Counted from the stretch's first letter, positions 9,267-18,420 are shown. The stretch: 64,000 nt of DNA from Bacillota bacterium (GCA_013178125.1 JABLXJ010000004.1:62001-126000), one strand, 5' to 3'. The notes: a model not told the origin generated them from the sequence alone. Translations and numbers: made by a program.

Positions 9267-10352
9267 GTGGAGGAAGTTATCGGAGACGCGTATGGAACAG
9301 GTACAAGATTTTGGGACGCGCTTGGCCGGGCGCGCGCCGGCAAGGATCTCACGCGCGACGAAATAAGGGCCTTGCTCCAGGCGGAGCCGGGAGACCAGAC
9401 ATGGACCCTGTTTTCCCTCGCGGACGAGGTCCGCGCGCGCTATGTTGGGGATGAGGTTCACCTGCGCGGACTTGTTGAATTCTCTAGCTACTGCGCCAGG
9501 AATTGCGCCTACTGCGGGCTGCGCCGCGACAACCGAAAGCTCAGACGCTACAGGATCGCCCCTGATGAGATCGTAGACATCGCGGAATACGGCGCGACCC
9601 TGGGCTACAAGACGATAGTCTTACAGTCGGGCGATGATTTCTGGTACTCGGCTGATGCGCTCGCCAGCATTATAACGCGTATCAAGAATTCAGCCGACGT
9701 CGCCGTGACGGTGTGTATCGGGGAGCGTTCGAGGGAGGAATACGCGACGATCAGGGAGGCCGGCGCTGACCGGTTTCTCCTGAAGCACGAGACGGCGGAC
9801 CCCGAGCTTTATAGGGACCTCCACCCCGGGATGACCCTCGAGGAGAGGGTCATGCGCCTCAGGTGGCTGAAGGAGCTCGGTTTCCAGGTCGGCTCGGGCA
9901 ACATTGTAGGCCTCCCCGGGCAGACGATAGATTCGCTCGCTGGTGATATCGTGCTTATGAGAGACCTAGGTGTGGACATGGCCGGCATCGGGCCGTTCAT
10001 CCCGCATCCAGATACCCCCCTCGCCGGGAGCCCCCAGGGCCCGCTCGAGCTCGTGCTCAAGGTAGTTGCCTGCACGCGCCTCGCCCTGCCGTGGGCGCAT
10101 ATCCCCGCCACGACGGCGGCGGGGACGGTTGACCCGCGTGGAAGGGAGAAGGCCCTCCAGTGCGGCGCAAATGTCGTCATGCCCAACATCACGCCGGTAG
10201 AGTACCGCAAGCTTTACCAGATATATCCGAATAAAATCTGCCTCTCGGAGCGGGCTGATAGCTGCAGGCGATGCATAGAGAACCGGATAAAGGGGATTGG
10301 GCGGAGCATCGGGACGGGCTACGGGCATTGCAGGGAATACGAGTTGGCATGA
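9267..10352 (+). CDS. hydE: [FeFe]-hydrogenase H-cluster maturase HydE (radical SAM)
   Basis: Radical SAM enzyme that helps build the di-iron subcluster of [FeFe]-hydrogenase. The cluster motif CxxxCxxC is Cys76, Cys80 and Cys83 (YCARNCAYCGL). Further family marks are IGPFIPHPDTPL, IPATTAAGT and MPNITP. GTG 9267 is preferred because AGGGGGG lies 6 nt upstream; ATG 9261 directly abuts that site and ATG 9231 has none. The closely related PylB and BioB families are less likely because hydG follows 48 bp later. Confidence 0.92.
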   Translation: MEEVIGDAYGTGTRFWDALGRARAGKDLTRDEIRALLQAEPGDQTWTLFSLADEVRARYVGDEVHLRGLVEFSSYCARNCAYCGLRRDNRKLRRYRIAPDEIVDIAEYGATLGYKTIVLQSGDDFWYSADALASIITRIKNSADVAVTVCIGERSREEYATIREAGADRFLLKHETADPELYRDLHPGMTLEERVMRLRWLKELGFQVGSGNIVGLPGQTIDSLAGDIVLMRDLGVDMAGIGPFIPHPDTPLAGSPQGPLELVLKVVACTRLALPWAHIPATTAAGTVDPRGREKALQCGANVVMPNITPVEYRKLYQIYPNKICLSERADSCRRCIENRIKGIGRSIGTGYGHCREYELA

Positions 10353-10400
10353 GTTTCTTTCAGAGATCGAAGAGGATCCGCAGAAAGGGAGGGAATGTTC

Positions 10401-11852
10401 ATGGCAGTGCGTGAGACGGCACACGCCGCGAGGGTCGCGGATTTCATCGATGACGGCAAGATATGGGATACGCTCGAGAGGGCGAAGGCAGCCCCGCGGG
10501 AAAGGGCAATCGATATCATCGCGAAGGCGCGGGAGGCGAAGGGCTTAGAGCCCGATGAGGTCGCCATCCTGCTTCACCAGGACGATGACGCGATCCTGGA
10601 GAAGATGTATGATGTAGCCCATGAGATCAAGGAGAGAATCTACGGGAAGAGGCTTGTTTTCTTCGCCCCGCTCTATTTCAGCAACTACTGCGTAAACAAT
10701 TGCCGGTATTGCGGCTACAGGCATAGCAACGATACCCCAAGACGGAAGCTCACCCTAGATGAGGTCAGGGAGCAAGTCAATATCCTCGAGGGCATGGGGC
10801 ACAAGAGATTAGCGCTCGAGTGCGGGGAGGACCCGGTGAATTGCCCCATGGACTATATCCTGGACGTGATCAGGGCGATCTACGATACCAGGGCCGGAAA
10901 TGGGAGCATCCGCCGCGTGAATGTGAACATCGCCGCCACTACTGTCGAAGACTACAAGCTGCTCAAGGCCGCCAAGATAGGGACATATGTGCTGTTTCAG
11001 GAGACATATCACCGTGCTACCTACGCCGAGGTGCACCCTTCGGGGCCGAAGCGGGATTACGACTGGCACACCACCGCCATGGACCGGGCGATGGAGGGCG
11101 GCATCGATGATGTAGGGATAGGCGCCCTCTTTGGACTCTATGATTACAAGTTCGAGGTCATGGGGCTCATCTATCACGCCCTGCACCTGGACAGGGAATT
11201 CGGGGTTGGACCCCATACTATATCCGTCCCTCGCCTGAGGCCCGCAGCAGGAATTTCTCTGGAATCCTTCCCCTACCTCGTGGGTGACCGTGACTTTAAG
11301 AAGCTGGTGGCTATTATCAGGCTCGCCGTGCCCTATACGGGCATGATCCTGTCGACGCGCGAACGCCCAGGCTTCCGCGATGAAGTCATACGTGTCGGCA
11401 TATCCCAGATCAGCGCGGGCTCGTGCACGGGCGTGGGCGGCTACAGGGAGGAGGTGGAGGGGGTTGAGCCCCACGACCACCAGTACCAGGACCGAGACAA
11501 CGACACGGCCCAGTTCGAGGTCGAGGATAAGCGAAGCCCCGAGGAGATAATTAGGAACCTGTGTCGTTCAGGGTACATCCCCAGTTACTGCACGGCGTGC
11601 TATCGCCAGGGGCGGACAGGCGACCGCTTCATGGCTCTGGCCAAGACCGGGCGCATTCATAATATCTGCCAGCCCAACGCCATCATGACTTTTAAGGAGT
11701 ATCTCATGGACTACGCCTCGCCCGAGACGAGGAGGCTTGGCGAGGAGACCATACAGGCGCATCTCGAGCTGGTAGAAAACCCATCCATCCGCCGTGAGAC
11801 GGAGAGCAGGCTCCGGAGAATTGAGGCGGGTGAGCGAGACCTCTATTTCTGA
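10401..11852 (+). CDS. hydG: [FeFe]-hydrogenase maturase HydG (tyrosine lyase, radical SAM)
   Basis: Cleaves tyrosine to supply the CO and CN ligands of the H cluster. It has the radical SAM motif Cys97, Cys101, Cys104 (CVNNCRYC) and, in its last quarter, CTAC followed after about 22 residues by another Cys, the ligands of the second iron-sulfur cluster that separates HydG from the thiamine enzyme ThiH. Length 483 residues is normal. ATG 10401 is chosen over 10395 because GGGAGGG is 7-8 nt upstream of the former. HydF and hydrogenase structural genes are not in the window. Confidence 0.94.
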   Translation: MAVRETAHAARVADFIDDGKIWDTLERAKAAPRERAIDIIAKAREAKGLEPDEVAILLHQDDDAILEKMYDVAHEIKERIYGKRLVFFAPLYFSNYCVNNCRYCGYRHSNDTPRRKLTLDEVREQVNILEGMGHKRLALECGEDPVNCPMDYILDVIRAIYDTRAGNGSIRRVNVNIAATTVEDYKLLKAAKIGTYVLFQETYHRATYAEVHPSGPKRDYDWHTTAMDRAMEGGIDDVGIGALFGLYDYKFEVMGLIYHALHLDREFGVGPHTISVPRLRPAAGISLESFPYLVGDRDFKKLVAIIRLAVPYTGMILSTRERPGFRDEVIRVGISQISAGSCTGVGGYREEVEGVEPHDHQYQDRDNDTAQFEVEDKRSPEEIIRNLCRSGYIPSYCTACYRQGRTGDRFMALAKTGRIHNICQPNAIMTFKEYLMDYASPETRRLGEETIQAHLELVENPSIRRETESRLRRIEAGERDLYF

Positions 11853-11894
11853 TCTGCGGGAGACCTCTACATGTCAAAGACTACCGCCACTTTT

Positions 11895-12014
11895 CCAGGA
11901 CTTACGGTGTTGCGCTCCGGGGACGGCGCGCTTGCGGCGCGCCTCCGTTGAAATTTGGCGCGGGGGCCCTGCCAAATTTCAAAGGCCCCGTCGCGCAAAC
12001 ACCGTAAGTCCTGG
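11895..12014. repeat. nested palindromic repeat, copy 1
   Basis: The outer arms (11895-11910 and 11999-12014) are a perfect 16-bp inverted repeat beginning CCAGGACTTACGGTGT. Inside are two smaller hairpins: GGCGCGC / GCGCGCC, and a 12-bp inverted repeat TTGAAATTTGGC / GCCAAATTTCAA. The core equals the reverse complement of copy 3 with only about three differences, while the right flank (12015-12060) matches the right flank of copy 3 in direct orientation. It lies 42 nt after the hydG stop. Confidence 0.9.
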
Positions 12015-12150
12015 GACGTGCTGGTAAACTGGCACAAACTAAGGAACCTGCACTTGGCATCAATGGCACGCGTTACCCGGGCAGGCAGGCTGCCAGGCTG
12101 CCGGGAGGCAGGCAGTAGGCATTTGCCCAGTATTTTGCAGCTTCGCTGGA

Positions 12151-12179
12151 TTGACAAGCCATCCCGGCCCCTATATAAT
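12151..12179 (+). promoter_or_regulatory. consensus SigA promoter of secD-secF
   Basis: TTGACA, exactly 17 nt, TATAAT: a perfect match to the vegetative consensus. The start would be near 12186, about 34 nt upstream of the secD start codon. This also rules out translation from the TTG at 12151. Confidence 0.85.
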
Positions 12180-12219
12180 GGGATTGTGCGAATTTTGGGG
12201 GAAAAGGGGGAACCGGCTT

Positions 12220-13413
12220 GTGAGACCAGGGATGTTATGGAAAATCCTGGGCGTTATCGTCATTGTAGCAATCTGCGCCGGGGTCATCTACAAACTACCC
12301 ATGAACCTGGGCCTTGACCTCAAGGGCGGCACGCGCCTCGTGCTCGAGGCTCAGGATACCTCTACCGTGAAGGTTGACGAGGACGCGGTGCAGCGGGCCA
12401 AGGAGGTCATCCAGAGGAGGGTCGACCAGCTTGGCGTGGCTGAGCCCGTGATCTATAGACAGGGGGAGAGACGAATCGTAGTTGAACTCGCTGGCGTCAA
12501 GGACCCTCAGAGGGCCAAGGAGATCATCGGCAAGACGGCCATGCTGGAGTTCAAGGACGAGAGCGGCAACATCATTATGACTGGGGATGATCTCAAGAAC
12601 GCCACCGCGGGATACGACGAATACGGGCGGCCTGCGGTTCACTTCGAGCTCACTCCCGCAGGCGGCAAGAAATTTGAAAAGGCGACCCGGGAGAATCTCG
12701 GGCGGCAGATATCCATCATCCTGGACAACCAGGTGTTGAGCAGCCCTGTGGTCCAGGCCGTGATCAAGGATAAAGGCATAATTCAGGGCATGCGAAGCAT
12801 GGAGGAGACCAAGGATCTCTCGATGATGCTTCGAGCGGGAGCCTTGCCGGTCCCCATGAAGATACTCCATAGCGAGACCCTGGAGCCGATCCTTGGACGG
12901 GAGTCGATAAACCAGAGCGCGGTCGCTGCGACAATAGGAATCGCACTTGTATTGCTTTTTATGCTGGGTATGTACAGGTTGCCGGGCATAATGGCCGACG
13001 TGGCCCTGGCTGTCTATGCATTCATAGTCTTCGCCGCCATGGCGGCGCTGCATGCGACCCTGACGTTGCCGGGCATAGCCGGCATGATCCTCTCGGTCGG
13101 CATGGCGGTCGACGCCAACGTAATCATTTTTGAGAGGATCAAGGAGGAACTCAGGGGGGGCAAGAGGCTGCGGGCGGCCATCGAGGCAGGGTTTACGCGG
13201 GCCTTTACGTGCATCCTCGATTCGAATCTGACCACCCTGATAACCGCCGGCGTGCTGTATATTTACGGCACAGGTCCCGTCAAGGGGTTTGCCGTAACCC
13301 TGACGCTTGGAATCCTGGCGAGCATGTTCACGGCGATCGTGGTGACTCGCATAATAATGACGGCGATAGTGGATCGCAATCCGGAGCGGTATGCCCGCTA
13401 CTTCGGGGCCTAA
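12220..13413 (+). CDS. secD: protein translocase subunit SecD
   Basis: Membrane subunit using proton motive force to complete Sec export. It has an N-terminal helix, the LGLDLKGGTRLVLE signature, a periplasmic-type P1 domain and a C-terminal bundle of about five helices with the RND-type segment MAVDANVIIFERIKEEL. GTG 12220 is preferred: GGGGG lies 9 nt upstream and the promoter sits between 12151 and 12179. The 397-residue length fits the short clostridial type. It is followed directly by secF. Confidence 0.94.
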   Translation: MRPGMLWKILGVIVIVAICAGVIYKLPMNLGLDLKGGTRLVLEAQDTSTVKVDEDAVQRAKEVIQRRVDQLGVAEPVIYRQGERRIVVELAGVKDPQRAKEIIGKTAMLEFKDESGNIIMTGDDLKNATAGYDEYGRPAVHFELTPAGGKKFEKATRENLGRQISIILDNQVLSSPVVQAVIKDKGIIQGMRSMEETKDLSMMLRAGALPVPMKILHSETLEPILGRESINQSAVAATIGIALVLLFMLGMYRLPGIMADVALAVYAFIVFAAMAALHATLTLPGIAGMILSVGMAVDANVIIFERIKEELRGGKRLRAAIEAGFTRAFTCILDSNLTTLITAGVLYIYGTGPVKGFAVTLTLGILASMFTAIVVTRIIMTAIVDRNPERYARYFGA

Positions 13414-13428
13414 GGGGAGGTGGATGAA

Positions 13429-14343
13429 TTGATAGATGTAATGGGGCGAAGGAACCTTTTCTTTGCAATATCTGCAATCGTGATCCTCGTGGGCCTCGTC
13501 TTCCTGGCGACCAGGGGTCTCAACCTGGGCGTCGACTTCACGGGCGGTTCGCTCATCCGGGTGAGGCTTGACCACCCCGTGACGGCCGCGGAGGTCAGGG
13601 ATGCGCTGGTGGCGCCGGAGCTCGCGGATATGCATCTCGAGAAGGCCGTTATCCAGCCTATAGAGGGCACCAACGACGTGCAGATCCGGGCGCACGTTCA
13701 GGGGAAGCCGCTCAGCGACCCGCAGCTCAAGCGCGTGGTCGATACCTTGAGCGCCAGGCTCGGCTCCGCCTCGGTGATAGAGGCCGAGATGGTCGAGCCG
13801 GTGATCGGTAAAGAGCTCCTGAGCAAGGCTATGATGGCTGTGCTCCTCGGGTGGATAGGCATCCTGATATATGTCTCCGTCCGTTTCGAATACCGGTTCG
13901 CTGTCGCGGGCGTGGCGGCGCTCATCCATGATGTGCTTGTGATCCTGGGGATGTTCGCCATCCTCGGCCGTGAGGTGAACAGCCCGTTCATCGCGGCGGT
14001 CCTGACGATAGTAGGATATTCGATCAACGACACGATAGTTGTTTTCGATAAGATCCGCGAGAACCTGAAGTTCAGGAAGCGCGAGACATACGAGGAGCTG
14101 GTAAACAAGAGCATAACCCAGACCCTGGGGCGGTCCTTGAATACCTCGCTCACGACGTTGCTTCCCGTGATTGCGCTCTACCTGTTCGGCGGCGCGACGA
14201 TCAAGGACTTCTCCCTTGCCCTTATAATCGGCCTGATCTCCGGCACCTACTCCTCGATCTTCGTCGCCAGCCCGATCTGGCTCATCTGGAAGAATTGGGA
14301 GCGGGATAGGCAGCGCAAGTTCGCGGTGGCGAAAGCGCGATAA
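13429..14343 (+). CDS. secF: protein translocase subunit SecF
   Basis: Partner of SecD. It shows the LGVDFTGGSLIRV signature after the first helix, then the six-helix pattern with YSINDTIVVFDKIRENLKF and GRSLNTSLTTLL. The start is judged to be TTG 13429, 8 nt after GGGGAGG; the GTG at 13420 overlaps that site and the ATG at 13441 is more distant. Length 304 residues. A strong terminator follows 52 nt after the stop, closing the secDF operon. Confidence 0.94.
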   Translation: MIDVMGRRNLFFAISAIVILVGLVFLATRGLNLGVDFTGGSLIRVRLDHPVTAAEVRDALVAPELADMHLEKAVIQPIEGTNDVQIRAHVQGKPLSDPQLKRVVDTLSARLGSASVIEAEMVEPVIGKELLSKAMMAVLLGWIGILIYVSVRFEYRFAVAGVAALIHDVLVILGMFAILGREVNSPFIAAVLTIVGYSINDTIVVFDKIRENLKFRKRETYEELVNKSITQTLGRSLNTSLTTLLPVIALYLFGGATIKDFSLALIIGLISGTYSSIFVASPIWLIWKNWERDRQRKFAVAKAR

Positions 14344-14395
14344 GGAAGGCACGATAAAAACTAAACCTTGCACCAGTCTAACCTGCGTCTCCTCT

Positions 14396-14446
14396 ACCCC
14401 GGCGCGTCAAACCCATAATCTGGGATGCGCCGGGGTTCCTTGTTTT
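14396..14446 (+). terminator. intrinsic terminator after secF
   Basis: ACCCCGGCGC (14396-14405) pairs perfectly with GCGCCGGGGT (14427-14436), followed by TTCCTTGTTTT. Confidence 0.8.
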
Positions 14447-14567
14447 GAATGCGCCCTCCGGCGGCGGGCCATACTAAGCTCTGCTAAGCTAGTGTAAAAT
14501 GAGTTATCAAACGGGTCATCAAATGTGGTGAGGATCGCCGCCATTAAAAAACCGGGAGGTGCGCTGG

Positions 14568-16061
14568 TTGAGGAACTATCTCAAGCTGATCAGGCATGAA
14601 GGCAACGCATCGCTGTTTCTAGCCCTGGAGACATCGGTCATATCGCTCCTGGCAGGGCGCCCCATCCACGTGCATGTCGAGGGTCTCAGGGGAACCGGGA
14701 AGACCACGATAATACGCGGGGCGAGGTCGATTCTGCCATCCATAGAGCGCATAAAAGGGTGCATCTACAATTGTGACCCGAGGGCGCCGCACTGCCCCGA
14801 GCACAGGGGTTTGTCAGAGGGTGATATAGCGCGCATCGGCACGGAGGAGATCGACATGCCCTTCCTCGAGATATCCCACGCCGCCAAGATCGGGACGGTC
14901 GTCGGCACGCTCGACCTCTCCAGGATGGTGGACCGGATCCGGCCCGAGGCTGCGCTCCTCCCGGGCATTCTGCCACGGGCCAACAGGGGGATAGTCTTCA
15001 TAGACGAGATCAACCGCCTGGCTGATACCTCACCCGAGCTTACAGATATATTGCTCGACATAATGGGCACCAAGCCCGGCAGGCTTCAGGTGGAGGAGGC
15101 CGGATTCCAGAGCTTTGAAATACCGGTGAACCTTTGTGTGTGGGCGGCGTCGAACCCCGATGAGGAGCCCGGGGCACTGGAGGACATAAGGCGCCAGCTT
15201 TCCGACAGGTTCGATTTTACGGTGAGCATGGGGCGCCCGTCGGAGCTGAATATTGTAAGGGAGATCCTGACCCTGAGCGAACAGGAGCCCGGTGATGACG
15301 GGAATGACCTGGGGCCTGAAATCGAGGTCTTCCGTTCAATTATAGCGCAGCGCGCCGCCCGCTATGGCGATGTCAGGATGGGGGATGATCTGCGGAGCCT
15401 GCTCGCTGAGATCTATGTGGATTTCGGTCTGGAAAGCCTGAGGGCGATAGAATCTATAGCCCTCGGGGCGAAGGCCAGGGCGGTGTTTGAGGGAAGGGAT
15501 ACGGTGACGGGCAACGACCTGATGCGGGTGCTATCGCTGGCTTTGAGGCACAGGGCCGACATGTCTACCCTCAGCAGCATAGCCAAATTCCTCGAGGAAC
15601 GGCTGGGACAGCAAAGGAGCGACCAGAGGAGTGAAGGGGGCCCCACCACCTCGCCGGGCGATGGGAGGCTCAATGACCCTCACGAGATCATGAGGGCTCT
15701 TTCTCCAGGGGGGAAGATGGCCCCAAGGGAGAGAGATAGCTCCAGGGATAACCCCAACGGGTTGATCGAGCGTTTCATGAGCGGGATGGGACTTGACCGG
15801 CTGTTTAAGGCCAGGGAGCATGGCCAGTACACAGCCGGTGGCTCCGGGGCCGGAGGACTCGACGGTTCGGTCTTTGCGAAGGATGACCCGACGGGTGACC
15901 CCTTCCGGCGGGGGAGCGAGACCCATGCCCGGTCACAGGCGCCGCAGGTTTCGCCCCCGCCGGATATTTCAGTCACGAGTCCACCTGAGAAGGCGAGGAG
16001 GATAAGCTCGCTTCCTGGCGAGAACCTCATATTCACCGAGGAGGACCTGCGCGGGAAATGA
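14568..16061 (+). CDS. ChlI/BchI-like AAA+ ATPase of unknown function
   Basis: Resembles the magnesium chelatase I subunit family (MoxR-type AAA+). Walker A GLRGTGKTT is near residues 40-48, Walker B GIVFIDEINRL near 143-153, followed by a sensor segment in WAASNPDEEPG and an Arg-rich segment in RRQLSDRFD. A Cys-containing insertion after Walker A (GCIYNCDPRAPHC) may bind a metal. The last 150 residues are low-complexity and charged. The start is taken as TTG 14568, 8 nt after GGGAGG. Its stop overlaps the start of the VWA partner gene (ATGA). No large cobaltochelatase or chlorophyll-type H subunit is nearby, so the substrate is unknown. Confidence 0.75.
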   Translation: MRNYLKLIRHEGNASLFLALETSVISLLAGRPIHVHVEGLRGTGKTTIIRGARSILPSIERIKGCIYNCDPRAPHCPEHRGLSEGDIARIGTEEIDMPFLEISHAAKIGTVVGTLDLSRMVDRIRPEAALLPGILPRANRGIVFIDEINRLADTSPELTDILLDIMGTKPGRLQVEEAGFQSFEIPVNLCVWAASNPDEEPGALEDIRRQLSDRFDFTVSMGRPSELNIVREILTLSEQEPGDDGNDLGPEIEVFRSIIAQRAARYGDVRMGDDLRSLLAEIYVDFGLESLRAIESIALGAKARAVFEGRDTVTGNDLMRVLSLALRHRADMSTLSSIAKFLEERLGQQRSDQRSEGGPTTSPGDGRLNDPHEIMRALSPGGKMAPRERDSSRDNPNGLIERFMSGMGLDRLFKAREHGQYTAGGSGAGGLDGSVFAKDDPTGDPFRRGSETHARSQAPQVSPPPDISVTSPPEKARRISSLPGENLIFTEEDLRGK

Positions 16062-17857
16062 CACCGGAGCTGGATCTCGGTCTGGATCTCGATAGGGTGG
16101 ATGCGGCCAAGCTCACTCGCCTCATGCTCGGCGAGCTGAAGGTCGGCCGCGGGCTGAGGATCGGGGAAACCACGGTCATGAGCAGGAGACTCCACACCAT
16201 AAGGCCGAGCGCGCCGGGCGAGGTGCGGGTCAACGTGGCTCAGGACGCGGGCCAGGTCTTTTACGGCCGGCGCCGGAAGAATGAGGTCCTGCATATTGAT
16301 GTATTCCATGAAATCGGCGAGGTCGATCACAGGCGGATAGCCGAGGTTATCAAACGGGCCGCGTTCAGCTATATGAGGTCATCGCTCATGGCGCAGGGTG
16401 GTAGTGGCCTTTTCTTCCCATCCAGCGATGAACTCCTGGACCATATAGATGTGCAAACGGGCACCGGGGGCGGCAGGGTGAGCGGGACATTAAATTATGG
16501 GAAGAAGGCATCCCTCAGGAAGGCTCACCGAAACCATGTCCATATAGCTGCAATCCTGCCTGATAATTGCATCTCCATGGTGTTTTATATCGTCGATGGG
16601 GTGGAGAAGGAGATCAGCCTCCTTGGTTATGAAATCCGCAAGGTTGAGAGGATTGTGAACATAGAGGAAGCGGGAGAGGGCGTGAGCGATCTCTCACCCT
16701 ATTCGAGCCTATTCGATTCAAATATATCGGAACACGCGTCGTCCGGCTCGCGAGGGAACTGGTCGATGATGAATGAGGCGGCCCGGCTTGACGCTGTCTC
16801 CGAGATCGCCGAGGAGCTGGGGAGCCGTGAGGACCTTATGAGATTGATGGATGCCCTGGCTCAGGCCCGATACGGCCTCCCGTCCGAGCTCGGAATGGAA
16901 TTTGGGGAATCCGAGGAGCTCATCGAGCGGCTTGAGAAGCTCGATATTATAAAACGCGAGCGAGGGAGGTTCCAGTTTACCGAAAAAGGAAGGGATATTC
17001 AGTCCCTCCTCAAGACCCACCAGGCTGAGATCGATGCTGGCATACGGAGGCTCTTGAGGCAGGTGCCCATCGGCCCTGCCTTCCATGGGGAGAAGCTGGG
17101 GAATGGGATCGTAAAGGCCCGGTCTGGTGGCGGCAGGCTGGGCAAGGAGACAAGGCGACCGGCGGTTGGCGAGTGGTACGATGGCATTGCCGTCCCGGAG
17201 ACGGCAATAGCTTTTCTGAAGCGAGCTGGCTTCCCCAGGGGGGAGGCGGGGGCGACCGGTGGCGCCAGGCTCTCGCATGATGATATAAGGGTGTACAAGA
17301 CAAAGCCGCTGAAGCCCCCGGAGATTTGCTTGCTCCTCGATGCGAGCGCGAGCATGGTGGGGAGGCGGATAAGGGCGGCGAAACACCTGATACGCCACCT
17401 CTCCCTCGCCTCGCGTGCGAGGATCACTGCGTTGACCTTCCAGGAGCGGGATGTCAAGATGCAGATCTCATCTACCCGCAGCAGGAGGGTGGTGGAAGAG
17501 GGCCTTGCCGTCATCAGGCCGGCGGGATTAACCCCGCTTGCATCGGGGATAGTCGAGACCATGAGCTTCCTCAGGGCCAGGATGAAGCGGACGCGGGATG
17601 TCTTGCTGGTCTTGATCACGGATGGGATTCCAACCATGAGCAAGTGGAGCGCCGATCCCGCCAAGGACGCGCTTGCTGCCGGGAGGGAGATAGCGAAGGC
17701 GAAGGTCCCGTTCATATGTATCGGACTCCAGCCGAACAAGGATTATTTGAGGCGTCTCATACAGGTTACGGGCGGGCGGCTGTATATCGTGGATGAGTTT
17801 GATAAGGATATCCTGGTGCAACTGATCCGGCATGAAAGGCCGCTTGGAGGGCTGTGA
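16058..17857 (+). CDS. VWA-domain protein, ChlD-like partner of the AAA+ ATPase
   Basis: A 599-residue protein with no signal peptide. The last 180 residues form a von Willebrand factor A domain with the MIDAS motif DASAS (about residue 427), a Thr in GLTPL and an Asp in LITDGIPT. The N-terminal 400 residues are poorly characterised and contain a Gly-rich segment (TGTGGGRVSGTLNYG). It overlaps the upstream ATPase by 4 bp, which strongly suggests a complex like chelatase I/D or RavA/ViaA, where the ATPase remodels a metal-containing or membrane client. The client cannot be named from this window. Confidence 0.75.
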   Translation: MTPELDLGLDLDRVDAAKLTRLMLGELKVGRGLRIGETTVMSRRLHTIRPSAPGEVRVNVAQDAGQVFYGRRRKNEVLHIDVFHEIGEVDHRRIAEVIKRAAFSYMRSSLMAQGGSGLFFPSSDELLDHIDVQTGTGGGRVSGTLNYGKKASLRKAHRNHVHIAAILPDNCISMVFYIVDGVEKEISLLGYEIRKVERIVNIEEAGEGVSDLSPYSSLFDSNISEHASSGSRGNWSMMNEAARLDAVSEIAEELGSREDLMRLMDALAQARYGLPSELGMEFGESEELIERLEKLDIIKRERGRFQFTEKGRDIQSLLKTHQAEIDAGIRRLLRQVPIGPAFHGEKLGNGIVKARSGGGRLGKETRRPAVGEWYDGIAVPETAIAFLKRAGFPRGEAGATGGARLSHDDIRVYKTKPLKPPEICLLLDASASMVGRRIRAAKHLIRHLSLASRARITALTFQERDVKMQISSTRSRRVVEEGLAVIRPAGLTPLASGIVETMSFLRARMKRTRDVLLVLITDGIPTMSKWSADPAKDALAAGREIAKAKVPFICIGLQPNKDYLRRLIQVTGGRLYIVDEFDKDILVQLIRHERPLGGL

Positions 17858-18018
17858 GGTTATAGTCAATTATGGGGGCTACAAAGAGCTATAGAAGAGC
17901 TATAAAAGGGCTATAAAAAGTAGGCCTCATCCTTTCGCATCCTAACAGGAAAATGGTTCCCGCCAGAGAATATAGTGGATTATTCAGAACCGGGGGCCAG
18001 AACTGGAGGCGGGTTGAT

Positions 18019-18420
18019 ATGCAGGCCTATTTGATCGTTGCCCTCGTTTTTGCCATCGCTGTGGCCGTTTTCGCCGTGCAAAACTCGGGCATGGTAACCA
18101 TAAGGTTTCTGAACTGGCAGTCTGATGCATCCCTCATCTTCATAATCCTTGGATCAGCAGTCGCCGGCGCGTTGGCTGTCGGGCTGGTCGGCCTCATGAA
18201 ACAGTTGAGCCTCTCAATCAAGCTGCGCAACACCACTAACAGGTTACACAAACTTCAGGAGGAATATGATAGAATAGCCATAGAGAACGATGAACTGCAT
18301 TACAAGCTTGGCGAGACTACGCTTAAAACGAGGCCTGCCATAGAGCAGCAGACCCGGGATAGCCGCGGCGACGAGGGTGACAGCTGCAGGAGAAGGGCCG
18401 AGAGGCTCGAGAGAGACTGA
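18019..18420 (+). CDS. LapA-domain (DUF1049) membrane protein
   Basis: Two membrane helices (about 3-22 and 40-62) flank the family stretch VFAVQNSGMVTIRFLNW, followed by a coiled-coil segment of about 35 residues and a hydrophilic C-terminal tail. Related to the LapA/YciM-partner domain, function in Bacillota unknown. ATG 18019 has GGAGG 9 nt upstream; the frame is open further up without a ribosome site. It precedes recJ by 28 bp and is probably co-transcribed with it, a common neighbourhood. Confidence 0.8.
   Translation: MQAYLIVALVFAIAVAVFAVQNSGMVTIRFLNWQSDASLIFIILGSAVAGALAVGLVGLMKQLSLSIKLRNTTNRLHKLQEEYDRIAIENDELHYKLGETTLKTRPAIEQQTRDSRGDEGDSCRRRAERLERD

Noticed and set aside
12151-12219. 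N-terminal extension of secD from TTG 12151
   Set aside because: This codon is part of the -35 element of a consensus promoter, upstream of the transcription start.
12295-14373. 692-residue open frame on the minus strand opposite secD-secF
   Set aside because: It mirrors two clear genes, has no ribosome site, and its composition (Arg/His/Asp/Gly-rich) is that of an antisense frame in GC-rich DNA.
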